The notes beneath the pieces were generated by a model that was given only the letters and a program-made list of their open reading frames with translations, did no database searches and had not been told where the DNA came from. From assembly GCF_954871325.1 (NCBI RefSeq), contig NC_088775.1, positions 92,336,334-92,400,333 of the forward strand: DNA of 64,000 bases, read 5' to 3'. The stretch is from Gordionus sp. m RMFG-2023. Taxonomy: Eukaryota; Nematomorpha; Gordioida; Chordodea; Parachordodidae. Shown here one piece after another: positions 12,370 to 24,659 of the stretch (the first letter of the stretch is position 1; each line of letters begins with the position of its first letter). Position numbers and translations under genes: made by a program.

Positions 12370-14260
12370 AATCTTAAATAAGGAATTTGCCCATGGCTCC
12401 CAGGGGATAGTATTCAGAGCCGGCAGACCTATGTTTGGAATATCAGGTATGCGAGCCTTTTTTGATAGGAGTCTAAATTATTTGTTTAATGAGGAATGAT
12501 GCTGATGTAGATCTTGACTTTTGATACAATTTAAACTATGCCTTTCTTTGACATTTAGAAGGATTACAGTTCGTGCAATGATGAGGGTGAAGTAAGTTGC
12601 ATTCGAGTCTATATTCTAAAGTCACTCTTAGTCGTTCATTGGTTATAAGATTCCCCAGGTTATTGCCTGTCAGAGCTTCCAGCCTTTCGCGGCCTCCAAA
12701 GTTGAATGTCCTCTAGAGATGTAGTGGAAAATGAATTTTCAAATAATTTTGATATCAGTGTTTTAAAAAAATGTTTTTGTGTGACATTATTGTGGGAAAA
12801 GATGCATCAGGTGGGACACCGTCTTGCCACATTGTGAGAACTTGATTCAGTACGTATCTTTGGGAGATATGAAACTAGATATTAGTGAATTATTTGTTAA
12901 ACGAGAAAGACAGGAAAGAGGAATGGGACAGGATATGGAGGAATAATAAGTCGGTCCCCCCACCCGCCTTTTTAGGTAATGCTAATAATTTCCAGTTGAA
13001 ATTCAGATTTGAAATTTTTTTCCCAGGATTATAAAGAGCTTCCAAAGTCCTTTATGAAATTTTTCAAAATGCAAAACGAATAGGATCGGAATAAATGCAG
13101 AATTCTAGAAATATATAGATATTTACGAATAATATAAAGGTTCTGATTAGCTGGAAGTATGTTTAGAATTTTTTCTATGTTAAAGATATTGGTAGAAATT
13201 TTGAATAATGATGTCTCAGATGGAGGGATGTTTGATATGGATGTTCCTAAAAAGTAAGGTTAATAATTACAATGATTTTGTGACCCGATAACTCTGTGAA
13301 ATTATTATCAAGGATTGTTAAGAGTGAGTCTGAGTGCTATGTTTTTGTTGATTCGAGAAAGTTCAAAGCTTCTAATATTTTTGGGAATCAGGATTTTACA
13401 GATGGTTTCATCAAGATACCATATATTTAGGCCCAAGTAGAAATTGGATTTAGGATCGTAGATAAGGTAATACCATGACTGAATACGATAGGTCCCTGTG
13501 GGTCTCTCTGCTGGATACTTTCGTCGAGTCTATGATTGGTGGAAAGAATAGAAAAGGAGTTTTAATGTCATAACATGATTGGTGATTTTTAATAATCAAA
13601 AAATTTGTGATAAAAATATTTCAAGAAATGTTTGGTAGAAATGCTATTAAAGGCATTTCATGAATCTAGTTTGATAATTGCGGTGTTGGGAGGATAATTT
13701 TTAATATATATTTAAATGGTGTGGGAGGCTATTTTGCCACCCTCATAGACTCAGATGCTGAATGATAAGTGCTAAGTAAGTTAACAGTCTCTACTTTGAC
13801 AAGTGTCATTATCATCTTTGCAACTAGTCCTCTGAATATAGAACCGATAGCTATGGGGCAATACCTACACCTGGTTTATATTGGGCGATAAGGTTAACCC
13901 GAAGAATAATTTGACGAATGTGTAAGGAGGTCTGCCATTGATAAAATAAGGGTATAGGAGCCAGATGCTGTATTCAGAGGTACAGCAGTATGATTTTCTC
14001 ATAGTTGAATCTCCTTTGGGAAGAACATTGTAGGATTGGTGTAAGAGTTAGCAATATATATTGTCAGGAAGGACACTCACAATAAAGTGTAGAAGAGGTG
14101 GGCGTACTCACAGAGATTTGAATAATGATCGTGTGGTCTATTAGAGATAAGGCCAGAGTTAGCATAATGTTTGTATTGGGGATAGGTTTAACCCCATAAA
14201 TAATTTGATGAATTATGTGTAATGAAGTCTTCGTTTAAAAGGTTTTTAAGATCCTTCGAG
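12370..14260 (-). mobile_element. Degenerate LINE, minus strand (reverse transcriptase with C-terminal endonuclease family)
   Basis: Reading the minus strand from high to low coordinates gives, in broken frames, the order expected for one LINE-type open reading frame. There is a KPGVGI-P block with IFRGLVAKMI (about 13930-13820), NAFNSI (about 13660), QQRDPQGP (about 13500), the active-site-like WYLDE (about 13430) where WYLDD is usual, and NNLGNLITNERLRVTLEYRL followed by HPHHCTNC (about 12660-12550). These match the reverse transcriptase family also seen at 24660-25945. Many stops and shifts make it an old pseudogene. The part above 13880 shows a second, similar segment near 14177, perhaps an internal duplication. 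Confidence 0.72.
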
Positions 14261-14723
14261 GTGTGTATTACATTTTATCAAAAAACTATTTTCCTGCTGT
14301 AGAGAATTTGTTGCAGAAATTTATGGACTGACTATTTTTCTAAGTGTTCCGGTGGTAAATTAGGCTAATACGTAAACAAAGAGGCAGGCAGGTGAAAATT
14401 GCGACGCAAAAATAATGTGGTTCTAATTTATCCTCAAGGGATGTTAACTTGAGAGCCCCATGTTTGTCACCTTCATTTATCGATATTTTATTGCATCGAT
14501 GAGTACGATTGTTATCGTCATTATCAATTATGACTCTTTAAAATAGGTAATCCATCATGAAGAGGGATATCAAATATTTTCCAAATTATTGTGCTTGATG
14601 TGATTCAATTAGGGAAATGTGATTTGACTTGGTAGGGGGGTAAGGCGTTTGTAAGCGAAAAGTTTTCTAAATTGTCCCATAATTTTATACTTGTTGTAGT
14701 CGGTGGTTTACGTCAGCCATGTG

Positions 14724-14905
14724 TAGCATTGTTAAACGACTCGTTTTTTGAGGATTTTTAAAAACAGCTCTAACAAATATTTCGCGAACCTGAAGATTTT
14801 TCTCATAGCTTATACAAAAGGTTAGGGCATTTATCAGCTAAATCTAGAGGGCTTGAAAAATATATTTTCTAATTAAAATATTTAGTTTGCCGTTTAACAA
14901 CATTA
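14724..14905. mobile_element. MITE family B copy 5
   Basis: The ends are TAGCATTGTTAAACGACTCG and TTTGCCGTTTAACAACATTA. The interior includes CGCGAACCTGAAGATTTTTC and AAATATTTAGTTTGCCG, matching family B. Confidence 0.65.
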
Positions 14906-15056
14906 GAAGAAAAAAAAGAGTTTGGTTAGAAAATTTTAGCGCGTAAACTTTTAGCCGGTAGGGCCCCTTTTTCCGCGCTAGGAATATGTCTGATGAAGTT
15001 GTCGATCGCTTTGCTCGTGGTTGAGTGTTATTAGGTTGAACTATCGGGAATGGTTT

Positions 15057-15149
15057 GTGGGCATCTTTTAACAGCTGGTGGTCCAATGTGGGCATCTTTT
15101 AACAGCTGGTGGTCCAATGTGGGCATCTTTTAACAGCTGGTGGTCCAAT
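15057..15149. repeat. Three identical 31-bp tandem repeats
   Basis: The 31-bp unit GTGGGCATCTTTTAACAGCT + GGTGGTCCAAT is present three times head to tail with no differences. Perfect identity in a region of decayed repeats suggests recent expansion. Confidence 0.95.
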
Positions 15150-15541
15150 GTATGTTTAAAGGTTATGCGGTTACTTGGAAACCCGATAAACAATGAGGAC
15201 ATACAAAGGCCATCTTTTTAAAATAAGGAGGAGGAAACAAATGGGTTTTTTTTTAAATAATAGTAATGGTAAATTTAAAAAAGATATTTTTACGATTGTT
15301 TATAATTATACCTAAATACCTCATAAAAAAATATATTTTTTTCTAAAATTGTTTTTTTAAATAACTAATATTTTGCGTATAAAATTAATATAATATTTTT
15401 CAAATTATTTTCAATTAATTTATTTATTATTCATACCTATATAAAACTATTAAAAAAAAAATTTTTTTTAGTTATTTATCTCAACATACATAATTTCAAT
15501 TCAAATTACTATATTTTTTTAAAAAAAAATCTTCTATTATT

Positions 15542-15940
15542 ATGCACAAAGATTTCTTATGCAGCATATTCTTAAGCTGTATTGCTATCGTGGGTTTGAA
15601 GGCCCAATCTTTAATCGGTAAATATCTTATATTATTAATTATATTTTGAATTTTTTTTCTTCTTTGAATGCCAACTCATTTAAAAGATTTTGAACCAAAT
15701 TGCGAGAATATCAGAATGCGAGGCGAACCAATTTACGGTGCAAGAAGTTTCGCGATAGGCTTAGCGGAAGATAAGAACGTGACCTACGATTTAAGAGTAG
15801 ATTTTACCATTCCTAAAGTGTTGATGGCTAACATTTCGACCTTGCGTTACACTTGTACTCTATATCGTTTTAAAGGTAAGGATATTATTCTCGAAAAATT
15901 CAACTCTCCCTACATGCTCAAGGTGGATTATTATAAATAA
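15542..15940 (+). CDS. Small secreted protein, two exons, family unknown
   Basis: Exon 1 (15542-15617) encodes a typical signal peptide, MHKDFLCSIFLSCIAIVGLK followed by AQS, with likely cleavage after the Ala. It ends in phase 1 at a GTAAAT donor. A 69-base intron with a T-rich tract ends at TTAAAAG, and exon 2 (15687-15940) continues in frame to a TAA. The total is about 109 residues. The mature part has two cysteines (NCENIRMRG and LRYTCTLYRF), one N-glycosylation sequon (NVT) and alternating hydrophobic residues suggesting a beta-rich fold. AATAAA overlaps the stop region. I do not recognise the family. An ML-like or other small extracellular beta domain is only a guess. The gene has no obvious partner nearby. 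Confidence 0.65.
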
Positions 15941-16254
15941 AAAACACTTAATCAGTTTTTTATAATAATTTTTTTTTTAAATTGAAAGTATATAGAAACG
16001 GAACAGATTAGTTTATAAAAACTTGGAAAAAAACAAAACTTATATGGTGGAACTTTTTTCCAGTTTTCGTAATAATTCATACGAGCCAGATTATTCATCT
16101 CATCAAATATTCAAATGTAATAGTAAAACATTTATTTAATTTCATATAAAGTATATATATAAATATATTTCACTTGTATATAGTCACATGATGATTAGTT
16201 TTGACGGGACCCGATTTGAGTCTATTCGGTCAAAAAAACGGCCAAATTCTCGGG

Positions 16255-16606
16255 TAGTTTTGTTAAAACGACCCGTTTCTCGATATTTCAATACCATTTA
16301 CCAGAGTTGTTAAAGGATCTAGTTACAAGTATCTAGATCCTTTATCTAGATATAAAAATGTGATATCTGTATCCAGATAGATTTTTGATTAAAATATCTC
16401 TATCTAGATATTATTTTAGACGATGTATCTGTATCTAGATCCATTTAAAAAGTATCTTTTAACAACTCTGCTATTTACGCAAGCCTGAAGATCTTTATTT
16501 GTAGAAAGGAACAAAGGTTCGAACATCTACGAGCTAAATTTCTAGAACCTAGGCGATAATTTTTAGGCTAAAATATTGAGTTAAGCCCGTGCCATTTAAC
16601 AACAAC
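16255..16606. mobile_element. MITE family B copy 6, split by a family A MITE
   Basis: The left part (16255-16301: TAGTTTTGTTAAAACGACCC, then ATATTTCAATACCATTTAC) and the right part (16471-16606: TTTACGCAAGCCTGAAGATC up to CCATTTAACAACAAC) together make one family B element. A family A element sits between them with a target duplication, so B is the older insertion here. Confidence 0.7.
16302..16470. mobile_element. MITE family A copy 2, nested in family B
   Basis: This 169-bp element begins CAGAGTTGTTAAAGGATCTA and ends GTATCTTTTAACAACTCTG. The flanks CCATTTAC and CTATTTAC are an 8-bp target duplication with one mismatch. The interior matches the copy at 11806 except for small deletions. Confidence 0.88.
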
Positions 16607-17726
16607 TCAAATAGGGCTATTTAACAAAAATAGTGATAAACCTTTAAAAAAAAATGTAAGGTCTTTTATACCCGTGCTAATCAAGAGATGGAAATATTTT
16701 TCGAGAATAATAGATATTAATATGATCTTGAGGAAGGAACAACACCACGTGACTGATAAAGTTATTAATATACTCAGTCAAACTTCCTATACGTGTAATT
16801 TGCAGAGTGTAATATTTCAGCCAATCAGTGTAATTTCTCAGTTTTATTTGAATTTATAAAAATAGGTAAAAAAAATAACCCAAAAAAGGTTGATGGATTA
16901 ATTTGTTCCAAAAATTATAAGATAGACTTGCCATAATCTAGAATACACTTTCTCTAAATATCAGATCTTTGAATTTAAAAAAATGCGCTTCAAGGTAATC
17001 ATTTATTTGAAGAAATTTTTTTAATTGTGCACCTAGAAAAATCTCACTCAGTATATTCCCAAGTAATCTGTGTCGTTCTACATGGGACTTATACTCTTTC
17101 TAGCTTCTTCAAGGCTGACGCTTCTTAATTATAGTTGGGTAATGATGGTTTAATGTCCTTTAATTCGGTTCAATCTTCAAGGGCCCTGTCGGTCAAAATC
17201 TTTTAACATTGAAGAGTTTTAATTTTATATTAGTCATTTTAAGAAAAACTCCGAGGCTAAAAGTGATAGTTTTCTGCTAAGAATGGGGGTTTGGCAGATT
17301 TTCTAGCCCGTTAGAAATTGGCTTAAAAGGCTAAAAAAAATAAAGTAATCACCCAAATAATAGTTTAAACTCGAACCAATTTCTCGCGCAATATAGTTAT
17401 CCGCTATTAGACAATGGCTTTGGATATCTCGGGATAATGACGCGAAATCGCTTCATATGAGCCGAATTTTAAAAAAAACGGCGTAAAATAGAAAGAAAAA
17501 ACATTTTTATTGAAACTTTGAGACGGAAGTTGAAAGTTTTCTTGAATAAATTAATAACCATTGTAAAAATAAAATAAAATTGATATATATATATACCTAA
17601 AATAAAAAATAAATCGTAATCTTCGTTTGCTCCACCGAGAAAATTGCGAATTAATATCAATAATTACATAAATTTAACACTAGGAGAAAAAAAAGAGACA
17701 AAGGTTTTTTTTTAAATATCTCATGT

Positions 17727-17908
17727 AAGTTTTTTTAAAACGACTAACTTAATATTTTAGCCAGAAAAATATTGCCTTCAGCTTCGAAATTTCGATACTA
17801 TATGCCTACACCTATGTTCCTTCTACGATCAAAATCTTCAGACTTGATTAATAGAATTCAGGATGAAATACTGAAGTTAGGCCTTTACGAGCCGTTTAGC
17901 AACACTAA
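17727..17908. mobile_element. MITE family B copy 7
   Basis: The left end is worn to TTTTTTTAAAACGACTAACT. The interior has ATATTTTAGCCAGAAAAATA and CTATGTTCCTTCTACGATC, and the right end is CGAGCCGTTTAGCAACACTA. All match family B. Confidence 0.7.
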
Positions 17909-18628
17909 TTTTCCTGTATGTGAATAATTTCTGACTTTTTCCATTTAATAATACCTATACGATTTAATATTTAATTTGTTAAATACAAGTAATAATGTTT
18001 ATTAATGGATTTTATATTGTAGAAGACTATATTATATTATATTTAATATTAAATTTGATGTTTTGAAGAGTTTATACAATGATTTTTATTTTAATAATAA
18101 ATTGATGTTAATTTTGTATATATACTTAAAATGATCATGATTACTTTCACCTTTTGTTTTTTTTGATCTTAGTTGAAAATAAAATCATCATTCTTCCTTA
18201 ATTATTCAATACAATCGCTCACAATTTATTCTATTCAATTATCCACAATTTCTCTTTCATTATAATTTACTCGCAGTAAATAGGCAAAGTTCATATAAAA
18301 ACTCTGAATATTTTTTTACTTTTAAAGACCAGAATTATTGCTCAATATTTAATCTCTCTATTTGCAAAAAACCTGCCACCGCCAGAATATTAAAATTAAA
18401 ATGTAAATTTAATTTTAAAACATTCTAATTTAATTTTGGCACAAGTTATATTTTTTATTAATATTTGAAAAATTTACTAATTTCCTTATGTTTTTTTAAA
18501 GATATGAAATTATTTGATTTTAGATGATTAAAAAGTAAAAAAAACTAAATAAATAAGATGCAGGTTCAATCAATCACATTGTGCTAATTTGATTATTTAA
18601 TTATAAAATTGCTATGATGGTTTGAAAT

Positions 18629-18803
18629 TAGTGTTGTTAAACAACTAGTTTTGAGTCGCTTTTGGAATTGCTAAAGTCTCCAGAATTTTGCTACTAGACT
18701 GTCTAGACTTTTGTACCATCTATGAAACAAAATCTTCAGGATCGCGTAATATTTTTCTAGATAAAATGCTGAGTTAGCCGTTTATAGCAGCTTAACAACA
18801 CTA
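18629..18803. mobile_element. MITE family B copy 8
   Basis: The ends are TAGTGTTGTTAAACAACTAG and CAGCTTAACAACACTA. The flanks GTTTGAAA (one base further left) and GTTTGAGA resemble an 8-bp target duplication. The interior GGATCGCGTAATATTTTTCT is a family block. Confidence 0.72.
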
Positions 18804-19796
18804 GTTTGAGATGATCTGTAATTCATCTGAAACCACTTATATTTTAAAGAAAAGGTTATTATATAAAAGAAAAATTTATATAACTTTTTATCGTTTATAA
18901 AACAAAATATCAAATTATCAGCAGTTTTTTTTTTTATTTTCTTTGTTTTTTTTATACCTTGAAAGGGTCAACGAATTCATTTTACTGGTGGATTAAATTA
19001 TTATTTTTAAATGTACACATTTTATTATTATAATAATAATATAATAAAATTTATTGATATATATATATAATTTATTAATATCTTCTGAAAATTATATACT
19101 TATAAAATGATATATTGTTATCTTACACGTAATTCTTATGAGAATTAATTTAAATACTTTATTTAGGAATTGGCACAACTGTTATGGAGAGGGGGGTGGG
19201 AATTCGAATAAGAAATAGTTATGAACATTAAATATTATAGTCGTTTTTTTATGATAAAATATAAACCTCTATTTTGTGCGTTTTCTCTTGCTGATAGTCT
19301 AATTATTTTAACGAAGACTTTATTTTTGGGGAAATGTTAGAAACTTTGCCAGAACATTTTCTCCTAAAAGTCTTTATATACCTCATTTCAGCTCATGTCA
19401 AGGCTATTTCGGCGAGCGCCTATTTGAAATCAAACTGCGCTGGAAAAAATTAGGGCCACGCCAATGACGCCAGGGAATATTGAGGGATAGAAATAAGGAA
19501 GATCTGATGCCAATACTATCAAATTATGATGGGAGAAAATATTGAGCAGAAGCAATTTTTCCTATCTCAAGATTTAGAATTTCCTTGATTCCAGTTTCAT
19601 GTAGAAAAAACAGGGAAGTAATCATAAGTGCATAAAGAATGGGTGATGGTTTTTAAAAAAAAGTTTTTCAAAGCTGAAAAAAACGATTCATGATCATGAG
19701 AAGAAAGTGGGAGTAAATTACTTAATTTTCAAAGAGTCGAGTTGAATGGAATGAAGAAAAGTGGTAAGATTTTCATCTTTAACCGGAGATTCTAAG

Positions 19797-19964
19797 TAGT
19801 GTAGTTAAACTGCCTAATTTTAGTCAATTATAAAACAACGTAGCCATAAAAATATTCCAATTAATCTTCAAGTTGAAACTCAACTATAAGGCTTAATTCA
19901 ATTTTTTTTAGCTTGACCAAAGCTACGATTGAAATGGTCATAGTTAGGTAATTCAACAACACTA
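19797..19964. mobile_element. MITE family B, diverged (copy 9)
   Basis: The ends are TAGTGTAGTTAAACTGCCTA and TTAGGTAATTCAACAACACTA-like sequence. The interior (CTTCAAGTTGAAACTCAACT) resembles the copy at 35085 more than the main group, so these two may be a second subfamily. Confidence 0.55.
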
Positions 19965-20358
19965 ACTCTAAGTGTGCTGGTTAAAATTAATGATCTTAAA
20001 ATTGTGTCTGTTAGGCTCTGGTCCAGTGTTTTCCTTGATAAAAGAATGGTAAAAAATTTTTTTTGTGAGGCAATGAGCAATGCACCAAAAAAATGTGGGA
20101 GACGCATAATTTGAAACATCCGGGCTTCTAAAATCGCAGAAGTTATGTTAGTATAGTTAGGATGATTGAATTTCTGTGCGACATATTTACTGGACCGGAG
20201 AAGTAATGTCCCGTAGAAATTTAATATTAAAATATATCACCTTTTTTTTTTATTAATAAATATTATAGGGAAGTAGCAAAAAATAGTATTATTTTTAAAA
20301 TTTAATCGTTTTCAATTATAAGAGTATCCAATATATGTATACTGTATAATATAATTAT

Positions 20359-20477
20359 CAGAGAACTGCTGATGTACCATTTGTAAAAAAAAATCGGGCC
20401 CGGCCCGGATTTTTTTTTAAATTCAGGCTCGGCCCGAATACCCGACCCGGGTTTAGGGCCGGACCTGCGAGTCTCCG
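20359..20477. mobile_element. GC-rich-core MITE family C (hAT-like)
   Basis: This 119-bp element starts CAGAGAACTGC and ends GCGAGTCTCCG, and is flanked by an exact 8-bp duplication ATAATTAT. The core is CGGGCCCGGCCCGG and its inverse (GGCTCGGCCCG, CCCGACCCGGG), striking in such AT-rich DNA. Related GC-rich cores occur near 34330-34430, 35494-35620, 37850-37910, 42190-42480, 43067-43240 and 50440-50485. Confidence 0.75.
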
Positions 20478-20679
20478 ATAATTATCGTTCGCTGAATAAA
20501 TTTAAAGTTAAATATTTTTATATTATAATTATATTTTTTTTATTGATATTATTAGATCGAAATTCACGAAAAGGAATAGAAACAAGTATTATATACAATA
20601 TAAATCACATTTTCAAAATTTTTCGCTATTTATCAATTATTCGATCAATAATATTAAGCTCATTGAAATTAATGAAAGT

Positions 20680-21110
20680 TCACCGTTCAGCCTTTGGTTC
20701 TTAGCGGACCGGAACAATGCATTTGAACCGGACTAGACCAAGGTCTTTAAAAAAATATATCCAGATCGGGGTTCTAAAAGACCGGTTCAAGATAAATAAT
20801 TTTTGTTTAGTTTTTTTTAAAAATATTTTATGTTTTTTATTTTATTTTATTTAATTCTTTGTTAATAAGGTCTATAAGTAAAATGCTTCTTTGAAAAAAA
20901 ACTTATAGCTTTCATATTGAAAAATTAAAAAATTTAAAATAACTCCTCTTAAACAGAAAATAATAATGAAATAAAAATATACAAACCTAAATAACGACCG
21001 GTCTGGACCGTAAAAATAAGAAGACAGGTACATGCTGTATCGGTTCTGTCAATTAGTCCCGTCTCTGTCTATGACTGATAGGACCAGACCATTGAGCTTT
21101 ACTATTTGAA
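20680..21110. mobile_element. Degraded hAT-like element with GGACCGG-rich ends
   Basis: The left part has TTAGCGGACCGGAAC and AAAGACCGGTTC. The right part has ACGACCGGTCTGGACCGTAA and GATAGGACCAGACCATTGAG. The same modules, in inverse orientation, form the ends of the intact element at 47288-48020. No target duplication is visible, so the limits are approximate. Confidence 0.5.
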
Positions 21111-22189
21111 TCCCCTATGCCTGGATCATCGAAATAAATTATATAGTTTTTCTTAAAGTGGCCCTCTACTAAGAAAAAATATATTGAACTGCACCTTTTT
21201 AATATACATAATTACATGTTTATATTTAAAAAAAAGTTAAATCCAAGGTTTATTCAAAGATTGATAAAGCCTGTGTGGTTGATTTGGGTGAAGGCAAATT
21301 GAATATATGGGTATCTTGGAAATCTATTCATTCCAAAAAAAATATTATCGGTTTCTTCATTGAATTGGTACCTACGCGTAGGGACATGTCAAATCATAGT
21401 CAGGAATACACTGCTAAAGTAAATAACAAAAATATGTATAATTATAACCATAGATCCTCAACTAGAAGTCACGATATAATATGATAAATAATATTTTTAC
21501 CCCTCAAAATCATGTAGGTTCTCCTCCTTGATATTCCAATTTAATCTTTAATGTTCGGTCTTAACCCCCTAAACTTTCCATGGCATATAAATATGTTTTG
21601 GCTATTCTAATGGAACAACAATTTCTGTAATATTATTATTATTTTTATATATTATATAGTCAAACGAGAATTCTTATATGTTTGGTAATGTGAAATCACA
21701 GCTCGAATACAGAATATCCCTCTACCCCTTTTCCGATAGTTCAAATGATATAATGGATGTGTATTCTCACTTGTATCATACTGTCTTCATAACTGTTCCA
21801 AAATATTTTAAAAAAATATACTAAAGATTTTAAAAAAAATTGTATAACAATTGTAATAATATATATATCCAAGTAAGTTTTATTTTTATTGTATGATGGG
21901 ATCATAAGGGTACTTCTAGTTAATTCATAAAATTGGTATTATCAATCATTATAAATAAATGATTTTCGGTATTATTGAAAGCTGATAATTTGAGAGATCT
22001 ATATATATAATAGCCGTATTCAAGAAATGAACGTTTTCCTATCTTTATAACGTTAATTTATTTTGGTATCAACTTTCATATCTTCATAACGTTAATTTTT
22101 ATTTTTTCTATCAACTTTCCTATCTTCTTAATGTTAAATAAATCGAGGGCTTTTATTATCTTGGTAATGTTAAATATTTTTTTAAATTT
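21111..22189. other. AT-rich intergenic DNA
   Basis: No gene is recognised. A 69-codon open stretch at 21275-21484 lacks splice or domain support. At about 22028-22150 a degenerate repeat reading TATCTTCATAACGTTAAT recurs about four times. Confidence 0.45.
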
Positions 22190-22265
22190 TTTTTTCTTGC
22201 TCGGGGATTCGAACTCGTGCCCTAATTTCAAAGGCAAACGTTCTTACCGTTCAGCCCCTTTAAAC
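22190..22265 (-). repeat. tRNA-derived SINE-like segment
   Basis: On the minus strand this reads like a tRNA: GGCTGAACGGTAAGAACG resembles a D-arm/A box, and CGAGTTCGAATCCCCGAGC, about 25 bases later, is a good T-arm/B box. The acceptor stem does not close cleanly and an AT-rich body follows. A tRNA-derived SINE head or a tRNA pseudogene fits better than a working tRNA gene. Confidence 0.5.
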
Positions 22266-23394
22266 TTTATATTTTGTTATAAAAATCTTTATTTATATTT
22301 GATTTTTTAAAATTAACTACAAATTTAATTAGTATTTTAAATGGCAATAAAAAATTTCTTCAATAGTTATATTAAATACTTAATACGAATGTATTACATA
22401 TCTATATGTGAAATTATAATAAATTTTAGTATATAATTAAAAATTATATTATTAAGAAAGCATTTTAGAAATTTAATAAACATTTTAAATGGCAATAAAA
22501 CATCGTTATATTAAATACTTAATACAAGTATATATCTTACAAATTATATTATTAAACAGACACTACAAATTTAGTTCAAATACTTAATTTTCCTATAACT
22601 TAAGTAATTTATTTATGTTTTTGGCTACGGTTTGGATCTTCATTTTTTAAATAAAACATTAATAGCCATTTTTGGGATTTTTACTGGTAACAAAATTGAG
22701 AACATCCCTTTTATTGGCTATTTATCGTTTAGCGATTTAGAACCGATACCGGCACGCGGCGTTAATTCCGCGCTTATAGTATATGCTTGTAAATTATTAT
22801 AAATATTTTTTTCACATTTTTGTCTCTTTTTCCTATATTTCTACCTCCTTTTATTCATTCTTTGCTCATCTCTTTGCTCCCCGAAAACCCATCTCCCACC
22901 TTCACGGGGTGGGGAGAGAACATCAATGATGACTAACTGGAGCTCTGGTGTTATTAGTTATTATTATGCCCTTCGAGAAAGGCGTGTAATATTTTTCCCT
23001 AATATTTAAATCAGAAATTAAGAATATTTTATGAGGTATGATTTACAAATTTACCTCTTTTTCTACTAAATTTTAATATAATATAAGGTACAATTTTAAT
23101 ATCCAATATTTAAGAACATTAATTCCCGTCATTCTTGACGGGCTATCAACTAGTAATATTTATAATGCTCTAGAGAAATGTGTTTTATTATATCGTTATG
23201 GTCGAATATTAATTTATTCCTATAATAAAATGTAAGAGTATCAGTCTATAGCAATTTTCCAAAGAATGCTAAATTTTATTAAAATGCAAAATATTTTAAA
23301 ATATCAACGGATAAATCATTATTTATCAACACCACTCATAAGTCAAAATCATAATAAAAAAATAATTAAAGTAAGGATATTTGATATTTTATAA

Positions 23395-23438
<44 letters not shown>

Positions 23439-24659
23439 TTTTTTTTTATCAAATAAAATTAAGATTAAATGTATTGAAAAATATACTTTTTAATGGATAA
23501 AAATTTTTTTAAACATTGAAAAACATTGTAATAAAGAATAAGATAACCACTTAAACTTAAGATAAGACTTATAAAAAACATTTTGAGAATAACTCGCTGT
23601 TTAAATATTTAATTGTAGCTTAAGGTACATATTCATAACCACAATCTACCTCAGCCATTTTTCAAACCGAGATTTCGAAGAAAAAAATATTCAGATCTAC
23701 AGACTAAATTCATTCCAATAGCTATATTTACCTTAGAGACTTTAAATAAGAAGAATTTTTTTATATAAGAAACTAGGAAAATATATATAACAACATGAGG
23801 AACTTAAATGAATGGTTTTAACAGCAGTAAACATGTATTAGGTATTTAGTTAGTTATTGCCATATTTTATATTTATCTTTTCCATTTTTTTTATAATGGA
23901 AATACACTATAAGATAACAATATTTAAATGTTAATCCTCAAGAAATGTATTTATATTATATTCTAAAAAAAAAAGAAATATAATTGAAGTTAAATTTTAA
24001 TATATGAATATGATAATAGAAAGTCATATTTTACAAAAAAATTTTATCATATATTTCATATTATTTTCTGATCTGCCTCAAAAATCGACATTTTCTCGCT
24101 GCCTCATAATCAAAATGTCCACTTGGTCTCATGATTAGTCCGATTCTGAAGAGCAATCTTGGTATATTCCTCTACCTCCATAAAATCCTTGATTATATTA
24201 TGACTCAAGCTTCTTAAATGTGATTCATCTCTATTTTTGGATCTGAAGGGGGGGGGGGAAATATAATTTGTTCTACAGCCCCCCCCACCCCCACTTACTA
24301 TGCGCCTGCTTTTAGGACTTCAATTTCAAAATCTTGAAAAAATTCCTTAAATATTTGATCCCTGGCAAACAAAAAATTTTGTGATGCTCTTTACTGACAG
24401 TATTTGTCATCTGTATGCTAATTTTTTTGCTTAATTAATCTTTAATTCGCTTTTAAATGTGTAATTACAATGATAACACCATCTTTCATTTATAATATTG
24501 TAATTTTGGAACATCTTTATTCTGAATGTAATTTTGCTTAAGTAATAATTTATGTTTTTCCTTTTTAAAATTGTTTCCTTTGATGGACTTCTTTAAATTT
24601 CATTTCAATACATATATTATAAATTAAAATTATATTTTGAAAAAATATCCTCCAAATTT
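22266..24659. other. AT-rich intergenic DNA
   Basis: No gene is supported. The region includes a (TTTC)n run at 23395-23436, duplicated AT-rich segments near 22330-22560 (ATGGCAATAAAA and TTAAATACTTAATAC each occur twice), and G- and C-runs at about 24246-24290. Confidence 0.5.
23395..23436. repeat. (TTTC)n microsatellite
   Basis: About ten perfect TTTC units, the same motif in the opposite orientation as the array at 6125. Confidence 0.95.

Noticed and set aside
22190-22265. Functional tRNA gene
   Set aside because: The A and B boxes are recognisable, but the acceptor stem does not pair well. A SINE-like origin fits better; the same applies to 52270-52338.
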